Shown: positions 22,688 through 34,021 of the stretch, in pieces
Numbering within the stretch: position 1 is the first letter of the stretch
Layout of the letters: every line of letters begins with the position of its first letter
Assembly: GCF_963169125.1 (NCBI RefSeq)
Contig: NC_084795.1
Location: forward strand, 134,333,701 to 134,397,700
DNA length: 64,000 bases
Direction of reading: 5' to 3'
Source of the DNA: Humulus lupulus
Lineage: Eukaryota; Streptophyta; Magnoliopsida; Rosales; Cannabaceae
Translations under genes and position numbers: made by a program
The notes under the pieces: generated by a model
Seen by the model: only the letters and a program-made list of their open reading frames with translations
What the model was told of the DNA's origin: nothing
Databases searched by the model: none

Positions 22688-23969
22688 TGTCTTCACAAAG
22701 CGATTGTTGTAGTATAGTATGCGCGGTCGTGTCCACAGGGAGATATCTTAATCAAAAAGTGATTAGTAGAACTTTAAGCACAAAAAATAAATAAATCATT
22801 GGTGGTTTTTGAGAAAAAATTGATAATAAAATTAAAGCAAATAAAATTTGTAGAAAAATTCAATAACAAAAGTGATACAGTTTCAAGAATCACCTATATG
22901 CTTGGCTCATTTATTTGGGTTTCGATTCACACATAAAACACAATTAAATTGTTCACTTCCCAAAATTTTAATTGGAAGATAAAAATTGAAGAGCATATAT
23001 TAATAAAATTTATTTGAGTAATAAAAATTCTCACCTTAAGAGCATAGAGAATAATCTTATGAAAAAACTAAGAATGACAATATACCTCATTGGCAATAAT
23101 GCATAAAAGACTAATTCTTAAAATTATAATATCAATATATTTGTACTATTGTATTCACATAAAAGAAGCATGACTATTTCTATATAATACTACATTGATA
23201 AATATATTGATATAGAGATGGAGAAAATAGAAGAAAAATATATTACTCACATGTATGAGTTTAAAGCATTTGGTGAATCAAAACACAAATAATATTTTAC
23301 CTCACATATAGGATCATCTTTTACCCTACCTAGGAAATTAGCCTAGAATGCTAGTCATTCTCACAATATTCTAAAGAGAAAATATGAGAAGAAATAGACA
23401 ATATTGAGACTAAATTTTACTATAGTTTTTGCTAATGAAAAATTACACACCCAAATATGTACAAGAGGTCCTCCTTATATAGAGTTTTGAAGACTCAATT
23501 GTAACATAAAATAATAAAAAGAAAAGGCTAAAAACGTGTGATACAATTAACTAAAATATGAAATGGTGGGATTGATTTAGAAAGCTAGCAACTCCTTTCC
23601 AAAATTAAAGCACAAATTGGTCAACTTTGCTCCATGTAACAATATTGTGAATATAATATCTATTAGTGGCTAATTCATTCTATGCATGGGCTTCCTTTCT
23701 TCCAATAGATTTGGACTTCCTCATGGTATTTGGGCCTTGACTAAGAGAATAAATCATCTTCGAATGGATTTGGACATCCGTTCTATCATCATTTATGTAT
23801 TATCTTTGCAAAATTACCATATTTTTCTACAAAATCAAATAAATCAAATTAAAATCACATATTTTCATGTCAAATAAATATTGTATATTAATTTCATGAA
23901 AATATATAATTAAAATGTAATTCATCTAGATACTTTTTCTTGCAAAAGTGCATTTTCATGCACTAATCA
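22688..23969 (-). repeat. 5' LTR of the Athila-like element (minus orientation)
   Basis: About 1282 bp, plus-strand ends TGTCTTCAC...GCACTAATCA. Its right end matches the 3' LTR remnant at 16,581-16,656, which sets the orientation. The 22,688 border is placed where the conserved gacacgaccgcgcatactat text and a GTGAAGACA end would normally be followed by a TTGGCGCC-type PBS. No PBS is present; protease sequence follows within a few bases. Confidence 0.75.
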
Positions 23970-25692
23970 GTCCTTGCCACTCCATCCTTTTTTTGTGAAT
24001 GTACATAACTATTTTAAACTAGCGCCCCTCTAGTTGTCACCCAACTCATGGGTTGTGTTGAGTGTCCATATGTGTTGTATAAGCAAGTGCATCTGTGTGG
24101 GCCCTTGATGAAGGAGGTCCATCATTTGTTCACCTTGAGGGAAAACTCGTCGACTCTTGGATTCTATCAGCTTCAAAAGGTTGTGGTCCTCACAGGGTAC
24201 CCTCTCGCGGAAGGTTCCATCTCTAACCGGGGTTCGTGGAAGAGTGACTTTTTCTTCACCAATAGTGTGTCTACACCGCATACTCATTTTAACCAGTCAC
24301 GTAAGCTCTTTATCCTCTACTTTTTTCCTTCTTTTTATTTATCCTTATTCTTTTCCTTAGAATCGCCTTACTATGTTCTTTTCCATTTTCTTGGTTTTAG
24401 GTCTTGAGCGGTAATTGGCCCTGACTTGCGTCCTGCAACATTCGACTGCGTGGCGAAGGTCTTGGCTGTGCCATTCATATGCAAGTAGGCTAGAAGTATC
24501 TTTACTGAGGGTAACCTCTATTCATCCAAGTCTTTGTCTTCCAATCGAGAACTTTCCTTATGCTTCGTCTCATTCAAATCTTCTGACCCAAAGGATGTAG
24601 ATGATGATGATGACGATGAAGACTACTGCTACTTCGAGGATGATGTGATGGACACAGAGGAGGAGGTTGAGGTGGAATACGAGAATTACTCATGTTTAAG
24701 GTCCTTGTCTAATAGAGACGGGGAGGTTGTAGATGATGGATGTACCGATGATGTCACTTCACGAATCCTGTCGTCGGCAACAGGAGGCGAGTTTGTCTTC
24801 GTCACTCCTCCTCTTGATTCTTCTATTACAAGGAGGAACTTCATCCTGCCTTCCTTTGACGATGCTCTTCCGCCCTTGGGGGCGCACTTGGGACAGATGT
24901 CCTCGGGTACTTCACTTCCAAAAGAGGTGATTACACACCCTTCTGGTCCCTATGCTTCTATTGATGAATTAGGACCCTCCCAGTCCCCTTCTTTATCTAG
25001 GCATGCGTCAACAGGTGTGCATGCTTCACCCCATCGAGTTTATACCTCCATTCCTTAGGGGCATCCTTTGGCAGCCCAGTATGAAGAGGCCATGAACCAT
25101 CATATGAGGAAGATCCGCAAAGGCGAATGGGGGTCTATGTATCACATTCTGGACACTGAGCTGGGCGACGCTTATATGCAAGCCTCTATGTAGGTATGTG
25201 TCAAGACACTTATTATATGTCTTCTAGTTTTAATAGCACCTAATCATTAACATTTTGTTTCATTTTATTGTTTTTAATTAGGCTTCAATCTTAGGTCACC
25301 ATTTTGTCGCATCAAGTTCTTCATCAATGCAACGATTGCAGTCTGAGGTGGCGATGAAGGACCTTTCCTTGTCCAGGGCAGAGAAAGATGAGCTAACCAC
25401 TTGGGTTAGAAATTTGGAGGGCCATTTCCCTGAGGCATTTCATCAGAGGGATGCTACAATAGCCAAGGTTGGTTCAACTACTCGTTCTAATACTATTCTG
25501 GAAGCCACCATCCAGACACTCAATGAGAATATTAGTGCTCTTAAAGTTGAGTTGGTGAATGCCAAGAATAGCATAGTTGAGAAAACGTTGCATGCTGTGT
25601 GGAGGACTAATCCTGATGTCAACTTGTCCCCCTATGGTGACAATGTCGCTCAAAAGATTGCTGAGTGGAAAGGTTTGGGTGGGAACCCATAG
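23970..25692 (+). pseudogene. Antisense ORF of Tat-B, main part
   Basis: Continues the exon at 8210-8374. The Transposase_28-like region (LPLHPFFVNVHNYF, LSPNSWVV) is followed by a stretch matching the Tat-C antisense ORF (LGFYQLQK against DGFYRLK, and WKSDFFFTN). A GT-AG intron is likely from near 24,302 to near 24,403. Then comes an acidic, Ser/Pro-rich part (24,534-25,058, with a run of Asp), a second intron (about 25,196-25,282) and a C-terminal part with heptad-like Leu spacing ending at TAG 25,690-25,692 after HAVWRTNPDVNLSPYGDN. Stops inside mark decay. The product's function is unknown. Confidence 0.6.
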
Positions 25693-26849
25693 AGCCATCT
25701 TTGTGGTTTATCTTTAATTTTTTGAAGATGGGTGTTGTGTAACCCTCTACCATTTTTCTTTTTCATGGAACTTTTTAAGTCCTTTATTATATGTATAACT
25801 TTTATGTCTGAGGTCCTTTTATGTTCAATTTTGTGTGTGAAACTTCTCTATCTAGGATCCTTTTTTATTTTTGTAGTGACTGCGATGATGTATTGGTCTC
25901 CTGGGCCTTCATCATCTTCTATTGGTCATCGTGCATAAGGGTCTTTGATAAGTCCCTCTTTTATGATGAAATCCTTATGTATTAATTCTTCAGTCTGATG
26001 ATGATAGTTTTTTTGGTGCAGCTTGACTATATTTTCTATTGTAAGGACATATTAACCCTTTGGCTTTTCAGCATCCTTTTATAATATTTGTGCATGATTG
26101 TTATTTTATGCGAGAAACGTCCTTCTCATCATTATGCATAGTATTATTTTGACAAGGATCTCATTTAGGATCCTTTTTGGCTAGACAGCTTAATGACCAC
26201 TCTAGACTTATTGGTAGATCCTCTCCTTGAAGCCTTACCCCTCGTAGGGGGCATTAGCCTTTGTTAGGAGGTTATCCTTGTCGAACATTTTGACTCCCTT
26301 GATATCCATAAGTGTAGTTAATTCACATGAATCCAAGAAAGGGTTCTAGGCTTTTCGGTGGATGTCCTCACTGTGGTCATACCCCTCATGGAGGTATCAG
26401 CCTTTATCATGAGGTTATCCTTGCAGAACATTTTGGCTCCATTGATATCCATAACGGTAGCTAATCCTCAAGAGTTGCCTTGCAATGTTTTTTTTCTGTA
26501 TACCCTGCCCCCCAAGTGGTTGGCGAGATTTATTCCATCGACACTTTGGTCATTCTATTCTCAACATACACTTTGACAATTTCGTTTGACAATGGGAGTA
26601 TATGAGTTATATAAGCACTTGAATGAGGAAGGAATATAATATGCAAGATATGAAATACATTCACTGATAATGAGTATAATACAAGAGCACGTATGGCGAT
26701 ATTGCAGCTACTACATTTTGAGGTTAATTAGGTGACCTCTTTGATTCATGATATTACACATACAGCCTTACCAAATTTTACTCCCAGGTGCGAACTGCTT
26801 AGGTTACCTTATAGTTTTCTTTGCCCCCGCAATGATCAGCGTCAAAACT
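25693..26849. repeat. Tat-B region between antisense ORF and pol/gag, with a two-copy repeat
   Basis: Noncoding. The text tgaggttatccttg-cagaacattttggctcc occurs near 26,267 and 26,409, a 142-bp period with two copies. A 'gccccccaagtggttggcgag' stretch near 26,507 matches the same landmark in Tat-A (near 5760) and Tat-C (near 59,104). The region corresponds to the variable 3' part of Tat elements. Confidence 0.55.
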
Positions 26850-27740
26850 TCCAGAATTTGGTGGGTCTATTATGTAGAATGTTGCACTGTTTTTTGGTTT
26901 CTTAGAGCATTCCCGGGCATTTGTAGGGGTGACTTGAAGCACAGCCCTGACCTACCAGTCCCCAGGTGGTCACGGTTACCTTCCACCCGGATGCACTTTA
27001 CGGCTCTTTTGTAGAATTCGCCCATGTCTTTTATTTTCCTTTTGAGCATACTTTCCCATCATTTTTATGTGCGATGGTGGCCATTTTAAGCTCGTCCTTT
27101 GACAACCTTCCCACTTTAGCCACCTCTACGTTGAAGCGTTGAATATACTTCTTCCAACTTTCATCTTTGCCTTGCTTTACATACACAAGGTTCCCAGTGG
27201 GTGCCACGTAGCCATGGGGGGCACGGTGTTTCCAGTAGGATTTATTTTCAAAAGGCATCGTGTATGGTTCCTTCGAGTGTGTTTCCTTGAGGTGGGATGG
27301 GAAAGGCCCGGCTGATTTCTCCCTTGGGATTTGAAAATTTTTCTTAGACTCCTTGGCTCTCATCCTTCATCTTTGTGCAACTGTTATCTTGCTTCAAAGA
27401 TCTTGTATAGTCGTATCCTTCAAAGATCTTGTATAGTCGTATCCAACCCCTTCCTCCTCACACTTAACAAACTCAAAAGGTCGATGGTGGGTACGTCTTG
27501 TGCTCTAATCTCCATCATGGGAGGAGTTGGGAGGACTTTCTTTCCCTTCACTCCTTCTTCCTTGCATTGGGATATGCTTTCTTCATTGACTGACATCCTT
27601 CTAGAGGTACTGGTGTTCGCACCATGCATTGGCTCCCACTTTCTTGGCCGCATTTTTGACATGAAATTCCCGTAGTGATCTAAGCATGGGGAGTGGTTTC
27701 TTAAAGGTTGGATCCCTCCATTGCCAGTGGGAGTGGTCAT
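26850..27740 (-). pseudogene. gag: Second gag fragment in Tat-B
   Basis: Minus-strand text SWKKYIQRFNVEVAKVGRLS (27,031-27,363) and, in a shifted frame to about 26,850, FYKRAVKCIRVEGNRDHLGT are the same gag C-terminal region found at 28,908-29,207 (FNMEVARVGSLSRGELKMAI, FYEREQKYIHVEDGHE). An N-terminal piece precedes it (27,420-27,740, QDVPTIDLLSLLSVRRKGLD). So a second, diverged gag lies where reverse transcriptase should be. It ends without protease. It may come from another Tat copy joined by recombination. Confidence 0.6.
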
Positions 27741-27924
27741 TTTCTCTCCTCCCTATTCTTCCCTCACATACTTGGCGAAAGGTACATCAGACTTTGCTTT
27801 TGGCATGCAATTGAGCACCTCTAACATTTTTTGCACCTCTATCTCTCTCTCTCATTGGCTCCAGTTCTGATTTCCTTAGTGACTTTGTGGTCTAATTTTT
27901 GAGGGTGTAGTTCCCCATGGAACA

Positions 27925-28592
27925 TCATTGCCATAGGTTCCTATGATTTGGCAGCTTTCCTGATGGGGTGGTGTAACACTCCCTGGCTTCTCCTTGTTCT
28001 CCTTTCAAGCATGCCACTCCTCCTGGTGTGGGGAACTTAACAGACAAGTGATATATCGATGTCACCGCTTTCAATTCTCTCAAGGAGGGTCTCCTTAATA
28101 TTGCATTGAAAGCCAAAGCACAATCTGCTACAACAAAATTTTCCATGACAGTGGTTTTTCTGGGTTGCTCCCCCAAGGTGAGGGCTAACTCGATTATTCC
28201 TAAGGGTTGTATCAAGTCCCCAGTGAATTCGTACAAGGTGGTATGGCAAGTTTTAAAGTTCCTGACGCCCAAGCCCATCTTCTCCAATGCGAGGAGATAT
28301 AAGATATCTACGAAACTACCATTGTCCACGAGGACCTGATGCACTCTCATATTGTTAGTTGGACAGTTAGCACCAGGGGGTCATTGTTGGAGAAATGCAC
28401 CCCTCGTGCATCTTCCTCTATGAATGTTATCGAATCATTTTCGACCTTAAAGCTCTTTGTGGGTCGTTGCTCGAGGCTCATGGTGCATGAGGGTGGAATT
28501 CGTCTAGCTTCCCTGACATATCTATCTTTTTCCATCCTTGACTCTCCTCCGAATCCTGGACTTCCAAAGACCATTCTTACCTCTCCCTGCAC
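27925..28592 (-). pseudogene. pro: Aspartic protease of Tat-B
   Basis: Two overlapping frames. 28,592-28,347 holds DSITFIEEDARGVHFSNNDP, the lead-in seen in Tat-C as ITFTEDDARNVYFPHHDP. 28,350-27,925 holds the retropepsin core: VHQVLVDNGSFVDILYLLAL, with DNG in place of the Tat-type DGG/DDG, then ALAFNAILRRPSL and LKAVTSIYHLSVKFPTPGGV. One frameshift separates them. Polymerase domains do not follow. Confidence 0.75.
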
Positions 28593-28619
28593 CTCTGAGG
28601 CTCGTTCTCGGGTTCACGG

Positions 28620-29448
28620 TGAGGGGCTCCTATCCTTTGGTCTTGGGTTCTCCCTTCTGACATACCTGCCTAGGTGCCCCCTGAGTATGAGTTTCTTGAT
28701 TTCCACTTTCAAATGGGTACACTCTGCCGTGGTGTGGCCAATATCCTTGTGGTATTGGCAATACTTACTGGGGTCCCTTTTGAATTAGTCTATCTTCTAT
28801 TATGGGGGTCTCTTGAAGAGGACCTAATTTTCACTGGTGAGGAAGATATGTTCCTTGGTATATGTCAGGTCTGTATAAAAGGTGTAATGTGTTTGCCTAG
28901 GTTCACCTCAATGTTTACGTTTTCTCTGTTGGTTGTCCCTTGGCCCTTCGTACGCTCTCTTCTTCTTTGCACCATTCGAGCCCTCATGGGATAAAGGCTT
29001 TGGTAGGAGTTCACTTCTTCCCACCTTAAGGTTCTCATGGCCATCTTCTACGTGAATGTACTTTTGTTCTCTTTCATAGAAGTCATCTAAGTCGGTGACC
29101 TCTCTTTTGAGCATATTATCCCATAGTTTGCTGCCTGGGTGCACTTCGTCCGTGATCGCCATCTTGAGTTCTCCTCGACTCAAGCTTCCTACCCTAGCCA
29201 CTTCCATGTTGAACCTCTAGATATAGCTTTTTAGGCTCTCACCTTCACCTTGCTTTATGGTAGCAAGGTTGGTGTCGAGCATGGCATAATCGCGCACGAC
29301 ATGGTGCTGCTAGAGAAATTCGTCAGAAAAGTATTGCCATGACCTGATGGTTCCTGCCTGAGCCTCTTGAACCACTTGTACGCAACTACCTTTAGTGTGA
29401 TAGCGAAACAATGACACCTTGCTCTATTATTGACCCCTCTCAGTTTCA
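28620..29448 (-). pseudogene. gag: gag C-terminal half of Tat-B (left of the CACTA insertion)
   Basis: From the CACTA border the minus strand reads KLRGVNNRARCHCFAITLKV, AYKWFKRLRQ and then (28,908-29,207) MEVARVGSLSRGELKMAI and DLDDFYEREQKYIHVEDGHE, the Tat gag capsid domain. Frames shift and stops occur near 29,220 and 28,908. It continues the gag piece at 43,848-44,854 on the other side of the transposon; the TCA at 29,446-29,448 is the duplicated target site. Confidence 0.8.
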
Positions 29449-29530
29449 CACTACAAGAAAAAGCTTCATTAATAGCATTGCATTTGGACATTATTAAAAA
29501 AACGCTATTAAAAAGTTACATAATCTATAC
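29449..29530. repeat. Left terminal inverted repeat and subterminal motifs of the CACTA element
   Basis: 14-bp TIR plus subterminal copies of the AAACGCTATTA motif and of a related aatagcatt form in the other orientation. These are the likely TNPA-binding sites. The left end has only two or three copies against roughly 17 on the right. Confidence 0.85.
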
Positions 29531-29714
29531 AGCATGCACTGTTCATTGGCGGGAGTATATTATTTCATTGGCGCTTAATTTTTTTCTTTTTTTTTGTCAA
29601 ACCCGCTTAATTGAAAAAGGAAAAGACAAAGAAAAACCCATTTCCCCTCCCTCATTCCCGTCTCTCTCTCTCTTCCCACGTTACCCGTCTCTCCCATTTT
29701 CTCCATTTTCACTC

Positions 29715-29890
29715 CATAGCAGAATCCATCTCTCTCTCAGAGGAACCCAAACGAACCCGCCTCTCCCACCCACTCACTGTGAATCTCTCTCTAAGAGGAA
29801 CCCAGACGAACCCAGTGCCTCTCCCACCCGCTCACTGTGAATCTCTCTCTCAGAGGAACCCAGACGAACCCAGCGCCTCTCCCACCCGCA
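29715..29890 (+). repeat. Three-copy tandem repeat, about 63 bp, in a probable captured 5' UTR
   Basis: The text gaatctctctctcagaggaa followed by cccagacgaacccag and gcctctcccacccg occurs three times in a row. The CT-rich sequence looks like a plant 5' UTR and is followed by a donor site (caagtaagtgc near 30,010) and by a ubiquitin hydrolase start exon at 30,907. Long frames here follow from the repeat and do not look like real genes. Confidence 0.7.
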
Positions 29891-30906
29891 TCTCGGTTCT
29901 CTCAGTCAGCACCGACCAAGGGTCTCTCTCGGTTCTCTCAGTCAGTGCCTCTCCCGTCCGATCACTCTCTCTCAGTTAGTCAAGCAGCTCCGAAGTACAC
30001 CTCTACCAAGCAAGTAAGTGCATGCATTTTTGTTTCTTCTAATTGTATACATTAAACTCATTGTGCCCTGTATTTCAATGTATTGATTAGATTAAGCTCA
30101 TTTTTCCAATTGTGCCCTAATGATTTGTCTCCCAAGCATCATTTGAGTTGGCTTTGCTCAAAAAAAGAAGAAAAATTGGCCTCTTTTACTTGTCGATCTT
30201 CAACCCAAATACAGTGCTTGCTCTTCATACTCTTTTTTTTTCCCCCCGAATTCTCAGGAAAAAAGGAAAGGAAAAACGAAAAGGAAAGAAAGAAAGAAAA
30301 CTTCACCCCCTAAATTCTCTTCGTTGGTTCTCTGCATTTCATCTCTATCAGGTATCTAATGTTACTCTTTAATTTCCATATCTATGTTTTGATTAATCTA
30401 ATTTATGTATATCAGCATTTGGGTTTTCAAGAAATTTTAATAATGTGCTGAGCTGAGATTCTCGTAGGTGAAATGAAATTAAGTCAATTTTTGGTGGAGT
30501 TGGTTTCTTAGAGGTTTCTCTCGTGATGAAATGATGGGATTATTTATTTCTTCTCAATTATTTTTTATCAAATAGACAATTTCTGGGCTGTTGAAAAATA
30601 TTTTACTTGTTTTTTGTTCTTTTGATTTTGATTTATACATTTATAAGCCAATACTTTGTATGTAATATCATCAAGTCGATTAATGCAATTTCGAACAAAT
30701 CAAATGGGTGCTCGCTGGACCTTCATAGCTCTACCCTTATATGTATAAATGCATGTTGTTAGATGGGTATTCGTATAATTTGATTTGAGATGATTTTGAA
30801 AGGAGTAACTAGTTTTTTTTTGTTTTTTTTTTTGTTCTCTCTTCAAATTGTGCTTACTAGTTTTGATTATGCCTTTTTTTTTATGACAGGTAAAAGATTT
30901 CCCATA

Positions 30907-30937
30907 ATGTCTTGGTGCACAATTGAATCTGATCCAG
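30907..30937 (+). pseudogene. Captured start exon of a ubiquitin C-terminal hydrolase (UCH37/UCHL5-like)
   Basis: After an acceptor (ttatgacag, 30,881-30,889) an ATG begins MSWCTIESDPG and ends at a donor GT (30,938). This N-terminus, with WC.IESDPG, is that of the plant UCH1/UCH2 family, relatives of animal UCHL5, which remove ubiquitin at the proteasome. No further UCH exon with the catalytic Cys was found downstream. With the CT-rich leader at 29.64-30.01 kb it looks like a captured promoter-proximal piece of a host gene. Only 10-11 residues support the call, but they are distinctive. Confidence 0.6.
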
Positions 30938-31415
30938 GTATGATGTTGGGGTAGATTTACATAATTTTTTTTTAAAAAAAATTTATGCTGGGTCATAATG
31001 AATCTTTTATGTTATAATGGAGTGAAATTTAATATAATTATTATCATAAATTACTGGTATCTTGCTCATTTTGATTATATTTATTGCGATATGTCATTAA
31101 ATTTCATGATCTCCCTCTACAATTTTTTCAAATGGCCAGTCAACATCACAAATCAAAGTGCCATAACCGTTGAGAAAAGCCTTTCTCTTTTTTTTTTTCT
31201 AAGTTAGTATAACAACCGGGGACCATAAATAGATATGAAAATTATGGAATATTGTACTGAGAACCAACCAATATGCCTTGAATGCGTTCGATTATTCTAT
31301 ATTGTTTCTTTGCTTTTTTTCTTCTGGGTGTTATTAGGTATAGGCCCTATCTCTGAATAAGGACACTTGTTGTTCTTTAGCTCAGAAATGCAGCGATTGA
31401 TTTGAATCCATCCTG

Positions 31416-31634
31416 CTAGTACAGTTCCATAATTTTGCAGATATTATATCTTATAATGCCTGCTGGTGAATTCTCTGATATGGTAGAAAGAGTAGACATA
31501 TACCAACTGTGGTGAGTTGAGAAGGCTTTGGGCATAGCTGATCGGTCCATGTGTACAATGTAGGTTTGAGACTTTGCGGAAGCTAAGTAAACGAAGTAGC
31601 TTGTGGCCAATAAGATTATACTCAATGCATCCAT
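31416..31634 (-). pseudogene. Captured N-terminus of a subtilisin-like protease (SBT)
   Basis: The minus-strand frame starts with a hydrophobic signal peptide (MDALSIILLATSYFVYLASA). It continues with SQTYIVHMDRSAMPKAFSTH and HSWYMSTLSTIS, the start of the inhibitor I9 propeptide of plant subtilases. The family is about 750 residues; here only about 55 residues match before the sequence diverges and stops. Catalytic Asp/His/Ser regions are absent. The opposite strand to the UCH exon suggests a separate capture event. Sequence to the right (31.64-32.1 kb) may be its promoter. Confidence 0.7.
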
Positions 31635-32680
31635 ATTGAGTTTAGTAGCCGCTGAACTATGACTAGTTGATGAAAAAACTCTGGCCAGTTATGGCCAATA
31701 TCTCACACAGCAGAGCAGAGGGTTGGAGTTAATGAATACAGAGGTGTTTTGGACCAGTTATATCCCTTATGTCAAAGCATAAGGAATATGGGAACACAAA
31801 ATTATGAATACTTTTTCAGCATAAACTATTCCACTTCCCCACATTATAGAAAGTATGTGCTGTAAAGTTAATCAACCAACTTTTTGGTTCTAGTTCTTCC
31901 TTTATAATTATGCGGAGTTCACTTTAATCTTTGTTTTGTCATAATAAAGTGGGAAGTATACAGTGGACCTTGGTTGTTCAAGTATGTTCTGCCTATTATA
32001 TCTCATTTTCTGCATGTCAAATTTTATATCAATATGATCTGGGGCTTAGTCAGTAGCACAACGGAATAAAGGGACCACTAATTATGAAGATTAAAGGGAG
32101 ACTGACCAATACACATGCACTCCTTTAGTGTTTTTTTGTTGGTAAAGTGGATTAGCCACGTCACCACTGATATATTTTGGAAGGTTTCTATGACACCACA
32201 AATTATTGATCACTTGCTCTAGTTAAACCTATGCTTAAACTAACTAAAACAATATTTGCATATTATCTACTTTCTTATATGAGTTTGCTCTATTTTTGTC
32301 ATATACTCTATGATGAGTTCTATTTAATATCCAAATATAAAGGTAAAGTGAGCTATTTCATTCTACTTGGAGTGAATTATATGGTACTAATTAAAGAAAA
32401 CAAATCAAAACTATGATTGGATTCAGAAAACTTAAAGTTGTACTTCCATCTTAAAGTTATCTACCAACTTTGATACAAGAACACTTGATGGGCACTAAAT
32501 TGTTTCTCTCTCTCTTTACTGTTTTCTGGCTGGAATTGAATTCTGGGTTGATTGGTCTGGATATTATTGCTGTTTTTTTCTCTGAATTACTAGGTTAGCA
32601 ATTGTTTGAAGCAGGAAGATCTTATCAGTTTTGCCTAATGATAAAAGCATTTTATATGAGTTCTGTTTCAATCAATTCAG

Positions 32681-32957
32681 GACCACAAGAGTACAATAAA
32701 AGCAATTTACACGGGTTCTGAATTTCTGGAGAGTGTTTTTGCTGGTGTTGAAGTTGGTATAGTGTTTCTGTACTTGGCGTTTTTTGTTCATACTAGTTCG
32801 TAACTGTCCTTTATGCCTTAACAAGCTTAAATGATCATTTATTCTGCTGGACTAATCCTGAATATTGATGCACAGGCTCGATGCTTATTTGTTTCGTCAA
32901 TTTCAGTTATTCAGGATTCACTCCACGAACATAAACAACGGGTGGACTTGCCAAAAA
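32681..32957 (+). pseudogene. Two unidentified exon-like fragments in the CACTA element
   Basis: At 32,681 an acceptor-like tcaattcag leads into DHKSTIKAIYTGSEFLESVF. At 32,876 an acceptor cacag leads into an 82-nt exon ARCLFVSSISVIQDSLHEHK, which ends at a GTAAGT donor (32,958). The splice-like borders and unique protein text suggest pieces of a host gene. I cannot name it. The two may belong to one gene or two. Confidence 0.35.
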
Positions 32958-33841
32958 GTAAGTGTTATATTTCTGGATAGTTTCACTTGATATCAATGTA
33001 CAAAATGTGTCTATGCATGCATGTTTTCATGTCACTCAAACTACATCAACATCAAGAACAAGAATATTCACAAGCTTATTCCCTCCCTCCCAATACTATT
33101 ACAATTTTTTTTTTGTCACTGTTGTATATGCAAAAACAATCAATAGAATATTCTTTAGATATTTTAATTAATTTCTTCTTTTTGTAGAGAAAGAAAGAAA
33201 GATAAAACTTGTTCTAATTGTAGCTTAAATATTAGGATATTAATGTTTATGCATTTTTATTGAGTGTTCTACAATTCTAACATCTACTAGTCTTCCTAAA
33301 AAAATTGGTTTTGGTAAAGTCCCATCTTGAACTCATGACCCTCACTTTTAAAGGTTTTTATGTACCAAACTATCTTAGCTAAATAAAGTTTATAACTCGA
33401 TCTATAATCATAGATATATATATTTTACATTATTATATATATATATATGATAATGTAAATATTTCGTTTTTTTTTAATAACTACGAAAACAATTGAAACA
33501 TTATTTATCAAAACAATAATATAATAGAAAGTTATATAACGTTTATATAAGTGCATTGCATGATGTTAAGGACCAAGTATGATTTGATGAGTAAAACTCA
33601 TAATAGAGTGAAAGAAAGAAGGGGCAGAAATTGATCATAATATTTGAATAATAATGCATCCGATCCGATGTGTTTTTCCTCTTTGGTGTGCTGAATTTGG
33701 AGTGTCGAGGCATGGCGTAGGTTCCTGGTAAGTTGACAAAGGGGTTTCACTCCACCAATTTATACTCTCCCCAAACCCAATTATATTCTAATTAATTAAT
33801 TAATTAATTAGTATATTTATTTATCTATTTTCAAATAAATA

Positions 33842-34021
33842 ATGGTACACCAAATCAAATTGATTTGCAATTGGCAATTTGAATTGGAGACTATTGTGGA
33901 AGAGATATCGGAAGAATTTGATGAGGACGAGAACGAGGACGTCAAGTACTACGTCTACGTGGGCGACCATAATAATAATAATCACATCAACACTTGTTAT
34001 TACCAATATAACTTAACTTAA
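33842..34021 (+). CDS. 59-residue acidic ORF of unknown origin in the CACTA element
   Basis: ATG 33,842 to TAA 34,019-34,021. The product has a strongly acidic middle (VEEISEEFDEDENEDVKYY), then VYVGDHNNNNHIN and a Tyr-rich tail. It resembles a last exon of a host protein more than a transposon gene. No homologue is recognised. It sits between the captured fragments and the solo LTR. It may be a third captured piece or a chance frame. Confidence 0.3.
   Translation: MVHQIKLICNWQFELETIVEEISEEFDEDENEDVKYYVYVGDHNNNNHINTCYYQYNLT

Larger units (their letters stand above)
16581..23969 (-). mobile_element. Athila-like Ty3/gypsy element with an inverted gag-protease segment
   Basis: Minus-strand element: 5' LTR 23,969-22,688, pol 20,662-17,929, polypurine tract 16,671-16,657 and a 76-bp 3' LTR remnant 16,656-16,581. 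GTCCT flanks both sides (16,576-16,580 and 23,970-23,974), a plausible target-site duplication. Between the LTR and pol, gag and protease lie on the plus strand (20,668-22,684), opposite to the rest. The PBS and the first part of gag are missing. Pol sequence (FMDD active site, C-terminal integrase text) fits the Athila branch of the non-chromovirus Tat/Athila group. Confidence 0.8.

Noticed and set aside
22760..23969. TGATTAGT/ACTAATCA 8-bp inverted ends as the Athila-like LTR borders
   Set aside because: Attractive, but no PBS follows at 22,759 and the cctgtggacacgacc text typical of the LTR end lies outside. The border at 22,688 fits better.
29430..29979. Pro/Ser-rich frames of 120-136 codons at the left of the CACTA element
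   Set aside because: They arise from a CT-rich three-copy repeat that looks like a 5' UTR; one frame even crosses the transposon end.
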